From Earliella scabrosa (Eukaryota > Basidiomycota > Agaricomycetes > Polyporales > Polyporaceae), in contig JABYQQ010000035.1 of the NCBI GenBank assembly GCA_022605405.1, positions 124,001-188,000 on the forward strand: DNA of 64,000 bases, given 5' to 3'. This document shows, piece after piece, positions 1-11,591 of this stretch. Position 1 is the first letter of the stretch. Every line of letters starts with the position of its first letter. The notes under the pieces are model-generated. The model made no database searches. It was not told where the DNA came from and saw only the letters and a program-made list of their open reading frames with translations. A program made the translations under genes and the position numbers.

Positions 1-934
1 TGCGGGAAGAGCTTGTCAGGAGCTCCTGCCTAGACTGCGTCACCAGCATCTCGAGTGCGTTGATGAAGCGGGTATAAGGAACAACTTGAGGAACGGAGGA
101 GGGCTTCTGACGCCGGAAACATGCGGGCGAGGATGCTAGTAGGTTGGACTCTCCTCCCGATCCTCTAGACGAGCTATCACTGCAACGACAGAGCGTCGAG
201 GAGGGCAGGAGGGGTGTGCCCCACAGAAAGAGTGTCTGGTCCGGAGAGGTCCGCATTATAGCCTCCTGTAAACGGCGGAAGGCGCTTAGGCCTTCCCCGT
301 AGATGACAGGGATATTGACGTTGAATATTCCCATGAGACAGTAAGCCTCGTCCTCGAGTCTGGTGGTCTGGCGGCTGGACGCCCACGACATTCGCTCTGC
401 GACGGATACCGAGGAGAGGTCCCCATGTCTGAGAATGTCTCGATGGACGCCCGTGGCTTCTTCCAGGAGGGGCGCCAGGAAGTTCTTGTTTCCGATGAAC
501 TCCCATTCAGCGGAGAGGAAGCGGACTTCGGTGGGGGCAAGGAGTTCCTGCAAGGTCCAGCCTCTGGTATGCCAGCGACTGCGTTTGAAGGCCGCGACGT
601 GTTCGACCATGCTGTCGGCCTTCCGGACGTCCGCAAGGTACGCATAGCAGACGGTCGAGCGGGCGTACCAAGCGAACATCGAGTTGATCGCCTCAGAGAG
701 CTCGGTGCTGTTCGTCTTGTCGATGCAGCAAGTATCGATCCAGATCCACTCGAAGCCGTCCTCTGCGGCATACTTGCAAGCGTCAACGATTTTGATGCTG
801 AGACGACGGACGCTCGCCTGGATATTTTGGAACGTGGTCTCGTTTGCTTCCCACACGTGCGATAGAATGGCGTACTGTCCTGGAGGATAGGCAAAGTGCA
901 TCAGACGGAGGTGTGCTGTATTCAGTAGCCACAT
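1..934 (-). CDS. HET-domain (heterokaryon incompatibility) protein, C-terminus beyond window
   Basis: Seen: an open minus-strand frame from the ATG at 934 runs off the window start without a stop (311 codons visible). It contains the HET signature in order: YAILSHVW near residue 21, then WIWIDTCCIDK, SEAINSMFAWYA, RGWTLQELLAPTEV and the late block CLMGIFNVNIPVIYGEG. Family knowledge: HET proteins act in non-self recognition and cell death at hyphal fusion. The same architecture and closely similar residues appear in the plus-strand gene at 21461, which has the matching start MWLMHT against MWLLNT here, and this fixes the start. In that paralogue an intron follows the equivalent of the last residues seen here. 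The C-terminal half is outside the window, so completeness cannot be judged. Confidence 0.88.
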   Translation of the reverse strand, partial: MWLLNTAHLRLMHFAYPPGQYAILSHVWEANETTFQNIQASVRRLSIKIVDACKYAAEDGFEWIWIDTCCIDKTNSTELSEAINSMFAWYARSTVCYAYLADVRKADSMVEHVAAFKRSRWHTRGWTLQELLAPTEVRFLSAEWEFIGNKNFLAPLLEEATGVHRDILRHGDLSSVSVAERMSWASSRQTTRLEDEAYCLMGIFNVNIPVIYGEGLSAFRRLQEAIMRTSPDQTLFLWGTPLLPSSTLCRCSDSSSRGSGGESNLLASSPACFRRQKPSSVPQVVPYTRFINALEMLVTQSRQELLTSSSR

Positions 935-1570
935 TGCGCTCGCGTCGGGACGCGGTGATGGATGTCGATGAGAGTCGAGACGACGCGGTGATTGACGCGC
1001 ACGGACCCCGATTCTGTGCGAGCTTGACGTCTCACAGCACCACTCCGCAACGTCCACCCAAAATTATACTCGTACATTCCTCGCGTAGTAGGGTACATGG
1101 TGGGTGGGTTTTCTGTTTTCTATGTCCAAGCAAAATGAAGCAACGACGGGGAACGGTAGAAGTTGTACGTAAGTAATCTGGAACGGAGGCGAAGGATAAA
1201 TAGAGAATAAAAACGAAGAGGCAAGTGTGTGTGTGTGTGGTTTTATGGTATAGTTGGAAGGAACGACAAGGAAGCAGAACGTGTATGGGTTTTCTGATAT
1301 ACTTGGAAGGCGAAAGTTGAAGATAAATAATGTGAATCGGCACCACGGGAAGGAGAGGAGATCGGAAGGTGACTGATGGACGGCGGAGGAGGGGGTGTAT
1401 GACGGTGGATGAGATAGGAGCAATACGAGTAAGCGATAGCATAGAAACGAACAAACAGCGAAGGAAGAGAAAAGGGATCGGATCGTCACAAGCTTGCCAG
1501 AAGTACTAGGACGGTTGCGGCGCCGGATGAGGGGAGAGGAGGCTCGAAGGTGAGTGCACGCGTCGCGAGT
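935..1570. other. Intergenic region, no gene seen
   Basis: Separates the HET start from the kinase stop, both on the minus strand, so it should hold the HET promoter and the kinase 3' region. It is purine-rich on the plus strand and has a short GT-dinucleotide run near 1227-1240. Open frames here lack any recognisable motif. Confidence 0.5.
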
Positions 1571-4246
1571 TCATTCGAGCAGGTCCATCCTCGCCCCGTT
1601 TGAGGCATCCCGGCGACGCGTGCGTTTGACGCCAAGGCAAGACCACCACGACTTGATGTGCTGCACGAAGTTCAGCCAAGGACTACGCTCCGGTGGAGGG
1701 TTAGAGCGCGTGCTTGAGTTGGACCCTCGGCTGAAGGAAGACGACGTCGAGCTAAGTTGGCTCGACATGGAAGAGGTCGACGAGAGGGTAGATGTGCTGC
1801 TACTGCTCCGAGAGTCGATACCCGATGGAGCGTTCCCGAGGTCGACGGAAAAGAACATGGCGTCGTCCAGCTCGGCCTCCTTCACGGACTCTGACGGCGA
1901 CTCTTGCGCAGTCGCCATAATCCCAAACGCGTCCCACGCGCACGCCATATTGGCATCGCGCGCTTGGACGACCTCCGCCCCCGAGCCCAACTGGGTGCTC
2001 GAGCGTCGGGAACCGGTCGTCGCACAGGCAGGTGGAAGAGTATCCACAAACATATCAACACTCGCGTCCACAGGGAACGCCTCACTTACTCCGAGAGTCA
2101 TGGCCCGAATCTCGGGCGCGCGATCATTCGCAACGCCGTCAACACGGGCCATAACTGCTCTGTCCGACGCACGCATTGGTGCGTCTGCATCGTCCTCGTG
2201 GTTCCTCCACGGGCCCGGGATCCCCGCGCGTGCTAGATCTGCAAACAGCGAGGAGCGGGCCGAGGTGAACGCGGAAGAGGACGAGGGCGATACAGCGGGA
2301 CGAGAGCGCTCGGAGGGTGATGGAGTGCGATGAGCGTGGGTAGTGGGTGCTGCCTGGCGCGGAGGGTATGCGAGGTAGGCGTTGTGGGATGTCTTGCGCT
2401 GGAGGTCCGATTGGGAGGGCGTGTCTTCGGTCTCCTCGGGTAGATCGAGTTGCAACTCGGGAGCAACGTAGTAGAACGTGTCTTGAACGTCGCCGTTGGT
2501 GGTCGTGTCGTCGTCGTCGTGCTACATGCAGAGAGGTTAGCTGAAGACGAATGAAAGAAGCTGGGCGACCCACTTTCTTGGTGTCTTGCATACGTGCCGG
2601 CGTCTCGCGGGCCACTTGTGTCCAGTCGCTGAGGAGAACCCAACGTGAGTGCAGGAAGACAGCGAGCTACAAAAGAACGTACAATTCTTCGAACCAGCTG
2701 TGTCGTCCGATCTCCGTCCACCCGGGACGAGTGCGAGGGTCCCTATCCAGGACCTGCCCAGCCCAATCACACAGTGAGTACGAGCAAGCTAAGTCGACGA
2801 AGACGATGCGCACCATGAGGATGAGGTCGGCCGCGGCGTCACTCAGCGGTGTGTCGACCACGACCGGCTCGGTCAATATCTTGTCAGCGATCACGTTGTG
2901 GTCCATGCCCGACCCGAGTCCAAACGGACGCTTGAAGACGAATCAGTCGACGTCAATGCTAGAGACAGGTCGAAGCAAGCACATACCTTTCCGTGTAGGA
3001 TCTCGTACATGACCACCCCGAAGCTCCACACATCCGCTGGGTACGAGTACGCGTTTACGCCCCAGGCATGGACGAGCTCCGGCGGCATGTAGTACAGCGT
3101 GCCGCACACCGCGTTCGTCTGGTCGAGGGAGGTGCCCTCGACGTCGCCCTTCTTGGCCGGGGCGGTGAGATCCAGACGCGGCTGTTGTTCGGTGGATGAC
3201 CCGAAGATGCGGCAGAGGCCGAAGTCGGCGATGATGAGCCGGCCTTGCTCGTCGATGAGGATGTTGTCGGGTTTGAGGTCGCGGTGCATGATCCGCTGAG
3301 AATGGAGGTGGGAGAGGCCGAGAATCTAGTTACGCATCAGCTCGGTGCCCTAAGAGGAGACATGAAGGGCGCGACGTACCAGTTGAGCGCAGTAGCTCCG
3401 TCCTTCGTCCTCGTAAATCGGTCCTAGTCTGATCCTCGCACGAAGATCTCCACGAGTGTGGAAGTCCTGCCCAGACGTGTCAGCCCTCGTCATCAGGAAC
3501 CATGAGAGCCCGAAGAAGCAGACAGCTCACCATAAGGAAATAAAAGTAATCATCGTCCTCAAAGCTTGCTTTGAGACCGATATGCCACGGGCTGCCAGCC
3601 AGCCTCTTCATCGCGTCGCGCTCGGTGAACACAAGCGCGCGCCTCGCGCCGGAGGGCTCTCCCTCCTGCGGCCTCTTCACAACCGTCTTGAGCGCGTACC
3701 GCTTCTCGGGCGCGCCGTGCAGGACGAGCGACACTGCGCCCTGTCCGCCCGCCCCGAGCGTGCAGAGGATGGGGAAGTCGCGTGCGGTGATCTTGCGTGT
3801 CGTCGTCTTCTTCGGAAGCGAGATAGGTTGCTCGGCATCGGCGGTGTCGATCTTGAACGCGGAGAGGGCGTTGACGTTGGTGTTGTCGTCGGTTGGGAGT
3901 GCGGTGGGCTTGATGTCATCGACGACGGTGATGTGCTTCTTGATGTCAGCCTCGACGGCGGTCGTGAGCTGCGCCGACGAGGGCGGGGTGTCGACGAGGG
4001 TGGTCGCGGGCGACGCCTTGAAGGGCTCAAGGCGCTCAAGCTCGTGTTTGGTCTAGCCACATCACGATGAAGAGCGGCGCGGGGGTGCAGGGCTGCGAAG
4101 CGACTCACGATCTTGCCCGTCTCGTCGAGCCGCATCCTCACATGCACATCATCCTTGCCGATGACAATGCACTCCCCGGCGTTGGCGGGAGTCTTGAAGA
4201 GCTGGGCCCAGGCGAGGGTCTTGAAGTCGAGGTTCTTGAAGAACAT
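1571..4246 (-). CDS. AGC-like serine/threonine protein kinase
   Basis: Eight exons, all phases consistent: 4109-4246, 3531-4052, 3380-3466, 2987-3325, 2814-2930, 2683-2753, 2574-2628, 1571-2521; 759 residues. Kinase motifs are complete: glycine loop LGAGGQGAVSLV, lysine in YALKTVVKR, catalytic HRDLKPDN, DFGLC, and MPPEL in place of APE. After the kinase core, WFEEFDWTQVARETPARMQD resembles the start of an AGC C-terminal extension. The activation segment carries an insert of about 25 residues between DFG and MPPEL. The last 300 residues are serine-rich low complexity and probably regulatory. The start follows an upstream untranslated stretch; MFFKNLDF is the first Met consistent with the exon. 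Substrates and pathway are unknown; an AGC-related regulatory role is inference. Confidence 0.88.
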
Positions 4247-4752
4247 GTTGAAGAGCGATGTGATAGCTTGATAACACGGTCGACGGGGAAAGCACGAAAG
4301 CAGCAGAAAGCGGAGCGAAAGCAAGGAGGAGGGAGAGTCTGTTCCGCCGACCGGGCCCTTTTGTAGGCAGGAGGCTGACCGTCGTCGATGGGCCCAGGGA
4401 TGACCAACGGGAGGGGGGCTGACATTCGAATCGGGACTGGGACTGTCTCCGTCCAATCGCTGCCCTTCGTCATGAACGCACGAGCAGGCTGCGAATTTGG
4501 TTCCGTCTTGCACGCAACAGAACGTGCTAACTTCGCTGGAGACTGCAAACAAGAAGAGCAGTCAGCCGAACAATGAGTGTGTCGATGATCCGAGTCCATG
4601 GTCGAGAGCAAATGAGATAGTAAATCAAAGCAATACACTACATGACAGCAAGATAATACTGGGAACGAGTCAGCACGAGCACAAACATAGACAGAGGCAC
4701 GCGAAGCACGAACATACGAAGCAATCCACCCATGCAACCGGAACGATCCCAA
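4247..4752. other. Intergenic region, kinase upstream sequence
   Basis: About 500 bp between the kinase start and the prenylcysteine oxidase stop, both minus-strand. It should contain the kinase promoter and the 3' end of the oxidase gene. No TATA box or conserved ORF was recognised. Confidence 0.4.
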
Positions 4753-6803
4753 TCAGCAATCCCACCCGTACACAAAGTCTTTGCCCTTCTCCTTGACAGG
4801 CTCGTCGCCCTCAGCATCTTGAGTCTTGCACAAGCCCGCATTGAACTGCTCCTGCAGGAGCAGCTCGACAACGTTGCGAGACGCGATCGTCTCGGTCTCC
4901 ATCGTCGAGATGACACTGTAACCAGGAACACGCGGTCAACATAGATCCGCCCCGACACGAAACAACTTCGAAGAACGTACGGCTCGAACGCGTTGACGTA
5001 GTACAGCCCCTCAGCAAGCTTCACGGGCGGGAACTCTGTCGTGGGCGGGAGGACGGGGTACGCGTCCCACTCCTTCCTGAGCACCCATCCGACGTTCCCC
5101 GAGAACATCTCGTTCAGCCACTTGTCCGACAGCCGCTTCTTCGAGAAGATCTTCACGACCCACTCCTTGGCGCCGAACGCGTTGACCACTGGCTCGCCCT
5201 CCTTGTTGCGCACAAGGCCGTGGTACGTGAGCGAGTTGAACTCGGGCTCGGAGTGTCCGCGTCGGCGCACGCCGTCGTAGGTCGTCAGGAGCGTGATGGG
5301 CGCCTTCGCACCGTGAGCGAGGTGGAAGTACGATGCGTTAGGGGTGGGGGAGGACGTGCTCAGGAGCGTGACGTGCAGATGCACGTAGGGCTGCTGTGGA
5401 ACGGGTGCAAGAGGGTCCTTGCTGGAAGACGAGAACGAGATACCGGTCTGATCGTAAGGTGCCGCAAGGATGACGGAACGATACAGGCGTGGTTTGTCGG
5501 ATGTGGTGGTATGAACGAGCCACGGGCCAGATGTCGAGTAGCGGGTCACGGCCTTGACCTGAGAGCCATGCGTCGTGTCAGTGGATCGACTAGGTATGAC
5601 AAACTATCATCTTACTGTTGTGTTCAAGTGGATAGACGCCTGTGAAGCGGCAAGGAAGTGCTCAAAGATTCGGTAGTTGCCTCCCTTCACGTTGGATGCA
5701 CCAGTTGGAGCCAAGGAGATCAGTCCCTCGAGAGCATGAATCTTGTCCACGTCCTGGCAATGAATCGCATGAGCCCGGCAGTCCTCCTGAACGTAATATT
5801 ACTTGCCTGTCCATAGTTTACTCGGGTAGCAGCCTCGACCAACTCGCGCGTGAACCGCGGGTCAATACCCTGCTGGTCAAAGTATTCGGCCATGGTTTGT
5901 GCTGTCACAGACGCCCACTCGAGCGCGGACACGACGGCACTCATGTTCTGCCAACGAGGCGGTGAGGGCTGATAGAATTCAAGGAACCTGTCTACCCTCT
6001 CCTTGACGCTGGCTACCCGTCAGATCATACTATCAGCATGGTAACCCAACTGGATACTCACATCGACTGGACCTTCTTGGGGCTCTTGTACCCGTACCTC
6101 CAAAGAACCTTGAGTGTGTCAAGCCAACCACTGTAAAAGGCCCGGCCACCTAACTGTACGCAGTGTGAGATGTCTGTTTGCCATGAACAGGGGACGTGAT
6201 ACGCGCCGTGATGACAAACTCCTGTCCATCCCATATGCCTGTAACGTCTTCGTCACCGTCGTCACCATCGTCGCCCCACTTGTTGCGCTCAAGTCCAAAC
6301 TCGTCGACCGCGCGCCATAGGTTCTTGTTGACTTCGACGAATATGGATGCGCCCAGTTCGACGGGCTCCAGACTGTCGTCACCATAGGGGTTCACAGTGA
6401 TACTGCCTGAGAGCGTGTCAACACGTTGCGTTTACACGTTCAGACACGCGAGATGTTGTTCGTTGCACAGAGAAGAGCAGTGGTGCATGGGATTTAGGGG
6501 AGTAGCCAGATCTGGGTACTTACGACCGCCAATGTACTCGTTCTTATCGTACACATCCACCTCTACGTCCAATCCATAGCGCTCTTTCGCCTTCCCAATC
6601 CAGAACGCTGCAGATGAGCCTCCCGCGCCGGCCCCAATGATTGCAATGCGGTTAGGGACGGTTGTCTCTTCGGGAACTTCAGGGACTGCGAGAGGTTCCT
6701 GCGTTGCCGCGTTCGAGAAGAAAGGAAGCTTGAAGGGAAACTGGAACGCGTATGCCGGAAAAAAGGCTGCCGTTACGGTCAAGAATACCACAGGCGACCT
6801 CAT
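4753..6803 (-). CDS. Prenylcysteine oxidase (copy 1)
   Basis: Seven exons: 6524-6803, 6207-6406, 6062-6153, 5807-6008, 5616-5753, 4981-5558, 4753-4915; 550 residues. Family role: FAD-dependent thioether oxidase that degrades farnesyl- or geranylgeranyl-cysteine in an acidic vacuolar or lysosomal compartment. Seen: a signal peptide (MRSPVVFLTVTAAFFPAYA), then the dinucleotide-binding motif IAIIGAGAGGSSAAFW, DVYDKNEYIGGR, LEPVELGASIFV, RVNYGQD and the C-terminal WVLRKEWDAYPVLPPT. Two introns start with GC instead of GT: donor GCAAGT (5801-5806 on plus), a known class, and donor GCGCGT (6201-6206), less usual. Every intron position and three exon lengths (92, 202, 138) match copy 2 at 61502. It is divergent from the NOPCHAP1-like gene across 406 bp. 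Confidence 0.92.
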
Positions 6804-7209
6804 GTTGATGGTGCAGCTCGGGTCGTGGAATTGCTCGTGGGGGTCGTCAATGCCGCTGGAATCCAGTAGGCGACATCAGTACGCGTCCTAGCTCGCGAGA
6901 GACGTCGACATACTGCGTAATCTGCCAGGTTTGCTAGGATTCTCGGGGTCAAGACCTAGAGACGAAGAGAAGGAGGAGGAGGTAGTCAACTCGGCCGTGG
7001 CCAGACCTCACGCGCACGCGTTCGGCCATGACCGCGATCGAAGACATAGCGGAGCGCCCGGAACAACCTCATGAGCGCTCCGGAGCTTGGCTCGAACCAA
7101 CTCGCCAACTCTCCCCTCTCAACTCATAATCAACTCTTCATCTGCTCTGCGGGAATCCACGACTGACCGTCACGCATCAAAAACATACCAGCTACAGAAA
7201 TCGGGCACG
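6804..7209. promoter_or_regulatory. Divergent intergenic promoter region
   Basis: This 406-bp gap separates two start codons pointing away from each other: prenylcysteine oxidase copy 1 (minus) and the NOPCHAP1-like gene (plus). It should therefore hold both promoters. I see no TATA box. This is inferred from gene layout only. Confidence 0.5.
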
Positions 7210-8441
7210 ATGTCCTCTCAAATTCACAGCAAAGGGAAGGAACGCGCGGTAGAGGTGCTGGAGGTGGAAGACGAGGAGGAACGTCACACCCGCATGCGTG
7301 AGTTTCATATCGCATCCCACATCTGCATGCAGCTCACATACAGGTGTCTGGTAAGATGATCTGCTCACCAGGCTGAACACCTCGTCTCAACCCGCTTCGA
7401 GCTCTGGAACGCGGCCTTTCGATTTTGGAGACAGAAGCACTTTTGCTGTACAGCCCCCTCTAGAACGTGCGTTCGATCTGGTACAACATGAACCAGCAGC
7501 TGATAAATGCTGCGGTGCGGTATTAACATCTAGTTCTCTCTCGGATTCAAGCATTTCTCCCGGAACTAGCCGCATCAAACGCAGAGCTACTTCGCCGCGC
7601 AAAAGAAGACCCCTCGAGCATCGATATCGAGAATATAGATGCGGACGAACAGCAGTACATAGAAATGGTACGAGTCATCTGCAAGATCGTGGATCGTGCA
7701 ATGATTGCAGAGAGCGGAAATGCACATCCGCCAAACTGCGGCGGAATGAACATCATGATCGTGATGACCTGCCAAAGTACCCTCGAGGTCATCCGCCACG
7801 TCTGTCCTATGATTCTCGCGAAAATGCTATGTCCCGTGGATGTCGCCTGCCGTGTTTGCCCGGTCACGGTTACCACAAGGTCCTCTTTTCTCCACAGCCG
7901 TTCGAGCTCGGTCGCGCCGTCAACAACCCACCGCAGCCTGTGTCCAGCTGCACGGGTTCCACACAGTGAATGACAGTTGCATCCGCCCGCATCTCTCGTC
8001 TCATATCTTGTCTCGTCACCTCTTTGTGGCTTCTCCCAACCTCATAGTTCTCATCATCTCTGCCCACAGAACCTCGGTGTGGGAGTATTCGACCACCGCG
8101 GAGAGGTGCCCGCAGGGATCCCAGTCGCAGACGTGGACATCGACCTCGATCAAGAAGATACCGCGATGGACTCCTCTTCCTCATCATCAACATCAGCATC
8201 CTCCTCCGATAGCGACAGCTCTTCAGACACCTCTTCCTCGGACAGTTCGGACTCAGACTCGGACTCGGACCCAAGTCATGATATGGACGCAGACGAGAGT
8301 GAAGATGTCAACATCGACTTCACGCCGTCCGCTCAAGCCCCGCCCGCGGCCGTGCGTCCTATCAAACCCTTGCCGAGGCGCAGGCCTGGGCAGAAGCCGG
8401 AGATTGTTGTCCTCTCGGAGAGCAACCATCGCAGTCCTTGA
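7210..8441 (+). CDS. NOPCHAP1-like (DUF4598) snoRNP assembly protein
   Basis: Proposed exons 7210-7297, 7356-7466, 7552-7667 and 8070-8441 give 228 residues with consistent phase. The core FLPELAASNAELLRRAK then DIENIDADEQQYIEM, continuing across the last intron into NLGVGVFD, is the DUF4598 signature. Family knowledge: human NOPCHAP1 links NOP58 to the R2TP chaperone during box C/D snoRNP assembly. The C-terminus is a Ser/Asp-rich acidic tract followed by a basic end. The last two exons are secure. The donor at 7467 was chosen over 7515 because it gives an 85-bp rather than a 37-bp intron with the same phase, so residues around the second junction are uncertain. The last intron is 402 bp, long for this window. 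Confidence 0.75.
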
Positions 8442-9055
8442 CGTGGTTCCCTGCATCGGAAGCTCAACCGCATCCTTGATGGGGTCAGGCCTTCTTAGGA
8501 CTTGGTCTGTACCTATCTGCGCGTCTGCGTGTCCCAATATGATCCCTCTAGTCGAGTGGTTGCAACTGGAACGACCGAGCACCGGCCCTGCGGTCGCGAG
8601 TCAATCTCATCCGCACACGACGAGAGACGGGGCATAGATCGCATGTCATATTGCAAAACGCTACCGGCTAGCTACTCGGTGAACGATCGGGAGCCAGAAG
8701 GGGGATCAAGATATCGATTCAAAAGCGCGTGCACTACCGTATACCAAGACCAGTACTGACTGAGGTAATCTGGTATGGGTGAAGGAGCCTATCGAGCAAG
8801 CGGCCAATGCGTCGGAATGCGGAACAACAAACAAAACGGATGATGGAAAGGGAAGCGATTTGGAGCAGGAGGGTGTAGGTGAACTATGACTATGATTCAT
8901 GAGCGTGACCGGAGACGGGCACTTGAGCTGAGCCCCCATTCCCCTACGGTACAGGTCACAGCATTCTTGCGTCGTCTACTTATGTGTTCACCTGCACAGT
9001 GAAAGGGCAGAGGGGTCAGAGAGTGGGCTTGTATCAAGAACGAAAACAACGGTTC

Positions 9056-9417
9056 CTACTCCTGGCACACGCCCCGCCAGTTGTTGCAGGAGCACGCTAT
9101 ACAATCACGATGTTCAGCTTCGTCGACGTCTCGGAGTCAGAACAGAGCAGGGCACTCACATCCACACTGCCTGTCAGACGAGCAAGCCTAGACCCGAGTT
9201 GAGTGCCTTAGTAAACGCCATGTATCCGACAGACGACGAGCAGGCGACTCACCCTCCCGGTCGGGCAGGAGTTTGCGAGGAACTCTTCGGGGACGTAGTC
9301 CGTCACAGGTGCAATGACGAGGAGCTTGGCGGGGTCGATGCACGCGGACGCCGCGGGGGCGGTCATGGACAGGAGCAGGAGGGCTGTCGAGCCGAACACG
9401 TAGAGGAAGTTCTTCAT
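9056..9417 (-). CDS. Small secreted cysteine-rich protein (copy 1)
   Basis: Three exons (9253-9417, 9160-9187, 9096-9056) encode 77 residues. Seen: an N-terminal signal peptide MKNFLYVFGSTALLLLSMTA ending near ASA, then a mature chain with seven cysteines; the tail CSSDRQCGSCSCNNWRGVC is dense in Cys. Exon lengths 28 and 41 are identical to those of copy 2 at 18257, which supports the splice sites. The protein family is not recognised. Size, secretion and Cys spacing suggest a secreted effector-like or defence-like peptide, but this is inference. The open frame of exon 1 continues into the intron for 15 codons, which could be mistaken for an unspliced protein. Confidence 0.8.
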
Positions 9418-9483
9418 CGCTGAGAGCTGTTATTGACTGAGGATTCTGTGGTGGGCTGGAGAGCGACCGGTCACAGGGCAGGG

Positions 9484-9489
9484 TTTATA
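9484..9489 (-). promoter_or_regulatory. TATA box of small secreted protein copy 1
   Basis: On the minus strand the sequence reads CACATATAAACCC, 67-72 bp before the start codon. The same element at the same distance precedes copy 2 (CACATATAAGCCC), so it is conserved between the duplicates. Confidence 0.6.
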
Positions 9490-9700
9490 TGTGCTTGCAC
9501 TGTCCTGGTCATGGTCACTTTCTGTCAACGTCCAGCGTCCAGCATCCAGCATCGTTGCGAGCAGCTGACTTGCGTTGTCGGCCATGGTGCCGCCTCCCAG
9601 ACATCGTCAGTCAAGGATCAATGGACGGGAAGAACAGTGGCGCACCTCGTGAGCCGGTCATAGACATCCCCGCCGAGCTAACTCTGCCATCCGAGTCTTA

Positions 9701-11591
9701 GCGTAAGACGCGACCCATTGAACCGTCGCAGCTGTCAACACGGACACGCCAATCGGTAGTGGACATACCTTATATGCCACCCTTGAAGTTATTGAAGCGT
9801 TTGGCAGGACAGCAGACGCTCATGAAGCGATTCTGGGGCAACCGACGAGTCATGAACGTTGAACACGACCGGCCCCAGTGGCAGAACGCAGTTGTGGGGT
9901 GCAGTCAAGCTGCTGTGTCGACTTCATCCACCACCTCTGAACGTAAGCCTCGCTGTAGAGCAGACAACGCATACTGGTACGGGCAGCATGGGCGCCGGCT
10001 CCCCCGACCTTCTGATGATTCCTGCCAGTGTCTGGCCCGTGTCCTATAGCTAGAGAACGTGCCTCTATCCCCGTGCCTAGTCCTCTGAGCTTCGCGTAAG
10101 TACTCGGTACCAAGCACTTTCAGTCATGATCTCAGCCTGAGGCGACACAACCTACAGAACTGCTATGCGAGCATCCACGCGAAATAATCTGTCGGGCCTA
10201 AAGTCCTGTCAGCTCCACGATCGATATCGAGTGGAGATAAGTACACCTGCAGAGGGAACCAGCGATGTCGATGAACAAGGGACACCATTCGCGAACTTGA
10301 AGGAAATGAAGAGGAGGACGCACTGGATGAACTTAAAGCACAACAGCAGCAATGCAGTAGCGCCAACCTAACGGTTAACCTCAACATCATGCAACCACAG
10401 AAAGTTGAATGTGAAATCTGAAGTCCGGCCCAAAGGGCAGGCCCGCGACTTGGGAGGGGCTTCGAGAGATTCCGCCGCCCAGTGCGAGGTTAAGTTCCCG
10501 AAGGCGGCGCCTCTCCCGAGACCAACAAGCTTGTATGCTTGAAATCGGCAGGCGTCCATGAGGGGGTCTGAGGCTAGGAGCGTTTTCGAGTACTAGTACT
10601 AGCCAGTGGCAGACAGTGGTACTGGTGGGTTTGCAAGGTAAGCAAAGGTTTGTGCAGAGTCGGCATTCTCCGTGACGCCTTCCATGCGCAAACTGGTTCC
10701 GATGATTCAGCAATATTGTCTGACTCTGAGCGTCGAGCGACCACCTCCTCCGAGTTCCCTCCTCCCAACCGAGCACAGCGATGCCAGCCGCTCGGGATCT
10801 GTTTACGCCGACTCGGAGTCCGAGACCCAACCCGAACTACCTCCGCTTCCCACCCATCCGAGTCCGCCCTGCGGCCCTGTCATCGTCAGACGGCACGGCA
10901 CGCGTCCAACGCAACATCATACATGTACAGATCTATTCGATGGCGCGCAGTGCGCCGCGTGTACCTACTATGATACAGACGAGTGGTGACGAGAGCGACG
11001 ACGAGACCCGGGATCATAACTGATGGCGATAAGTGAGATACAAGCACCCGGACCACATCGGCGCAGCGTGTATGTATGGGGTAGGCAGGGAAGCCGCCGC
11101 CGACGCGTAGCGCAAGCGCGGAGGTAAGAAGTAAGAATAGACGGCGCGAGCCCCATCCCCACTCAGGCTCGTGGGAGCGTGGGGGGATGAGAACGCGCAT
11201 AACAGTGTACGCGGTACGGAGGGACGTGCTCTAAATAGAGATCGCAGACATCTATCGGCGTCAGGACATAAAGACAGCGCAGCTCGGCGCGCGGCATGCG
11301 GCGTTCGACGCCGCGGGGAGAGAATACCCGGCCACAATTAACTTGTGGGTGCGTAAACGAGGGGGAAAAAGGCAGGACAGATACAGTGTGGACGGACTCC
11401 CAAGAGAAAGAGAAAGCGATACACAGGAAAGACAGGATGAATAGAGTGGGTGTTCGTATGGTGGCAGCGATAGCGTCTGCAGTCAGACAGCGCAAGGATG
11501 GAATGGAATCATCAACATCAGGGTGGCCGGTAGTAGCGTCTACCAGCCGAAGGCTCTGTGAAAATGAATCGCTTCGTCAGTCCCACGCACG
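9701..11591. other. Intergenic region, no secure gene
   Basis: About 1.9 kb between the secreted-protein promoter and the ferric reductase stop. A 15-residue acidic run followed by polyglutamine (near 10289-10340) and a proline-rich plus-strand frame at 10672-10989 look mildly protein-like, but neither has a recognisable domain or clean splice context. They may be gene remnants. No RNA gene was recognised. Confidence 0.4.

Larger units (their letters stand above)
8735..9700. repeat. Inverted segmental duplication, left arm
   Basis: Read on the minus strand, this block aligns with 17960-18915 on the plus strand: upstream DNA, TATA box, the complete three-exon small secreted protein gene and about 300 bp of downstream DNA. 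Shared stretches include GACCGGTCGCTCTCCAGCCC in the leader and the TTCACCTACACC/TTCACCTCCACC region downstream. Outer limits are approximate, judged by eye where similarity fades. Confidence 0.8.

Noticed and set aside
10672..10989. Proline-rich plus-strand ORF, possible small gene
   Set aside because: No domain, no promoter or intron context, and overlapping frames are equally open; kept only as a note in the intergenic entry.
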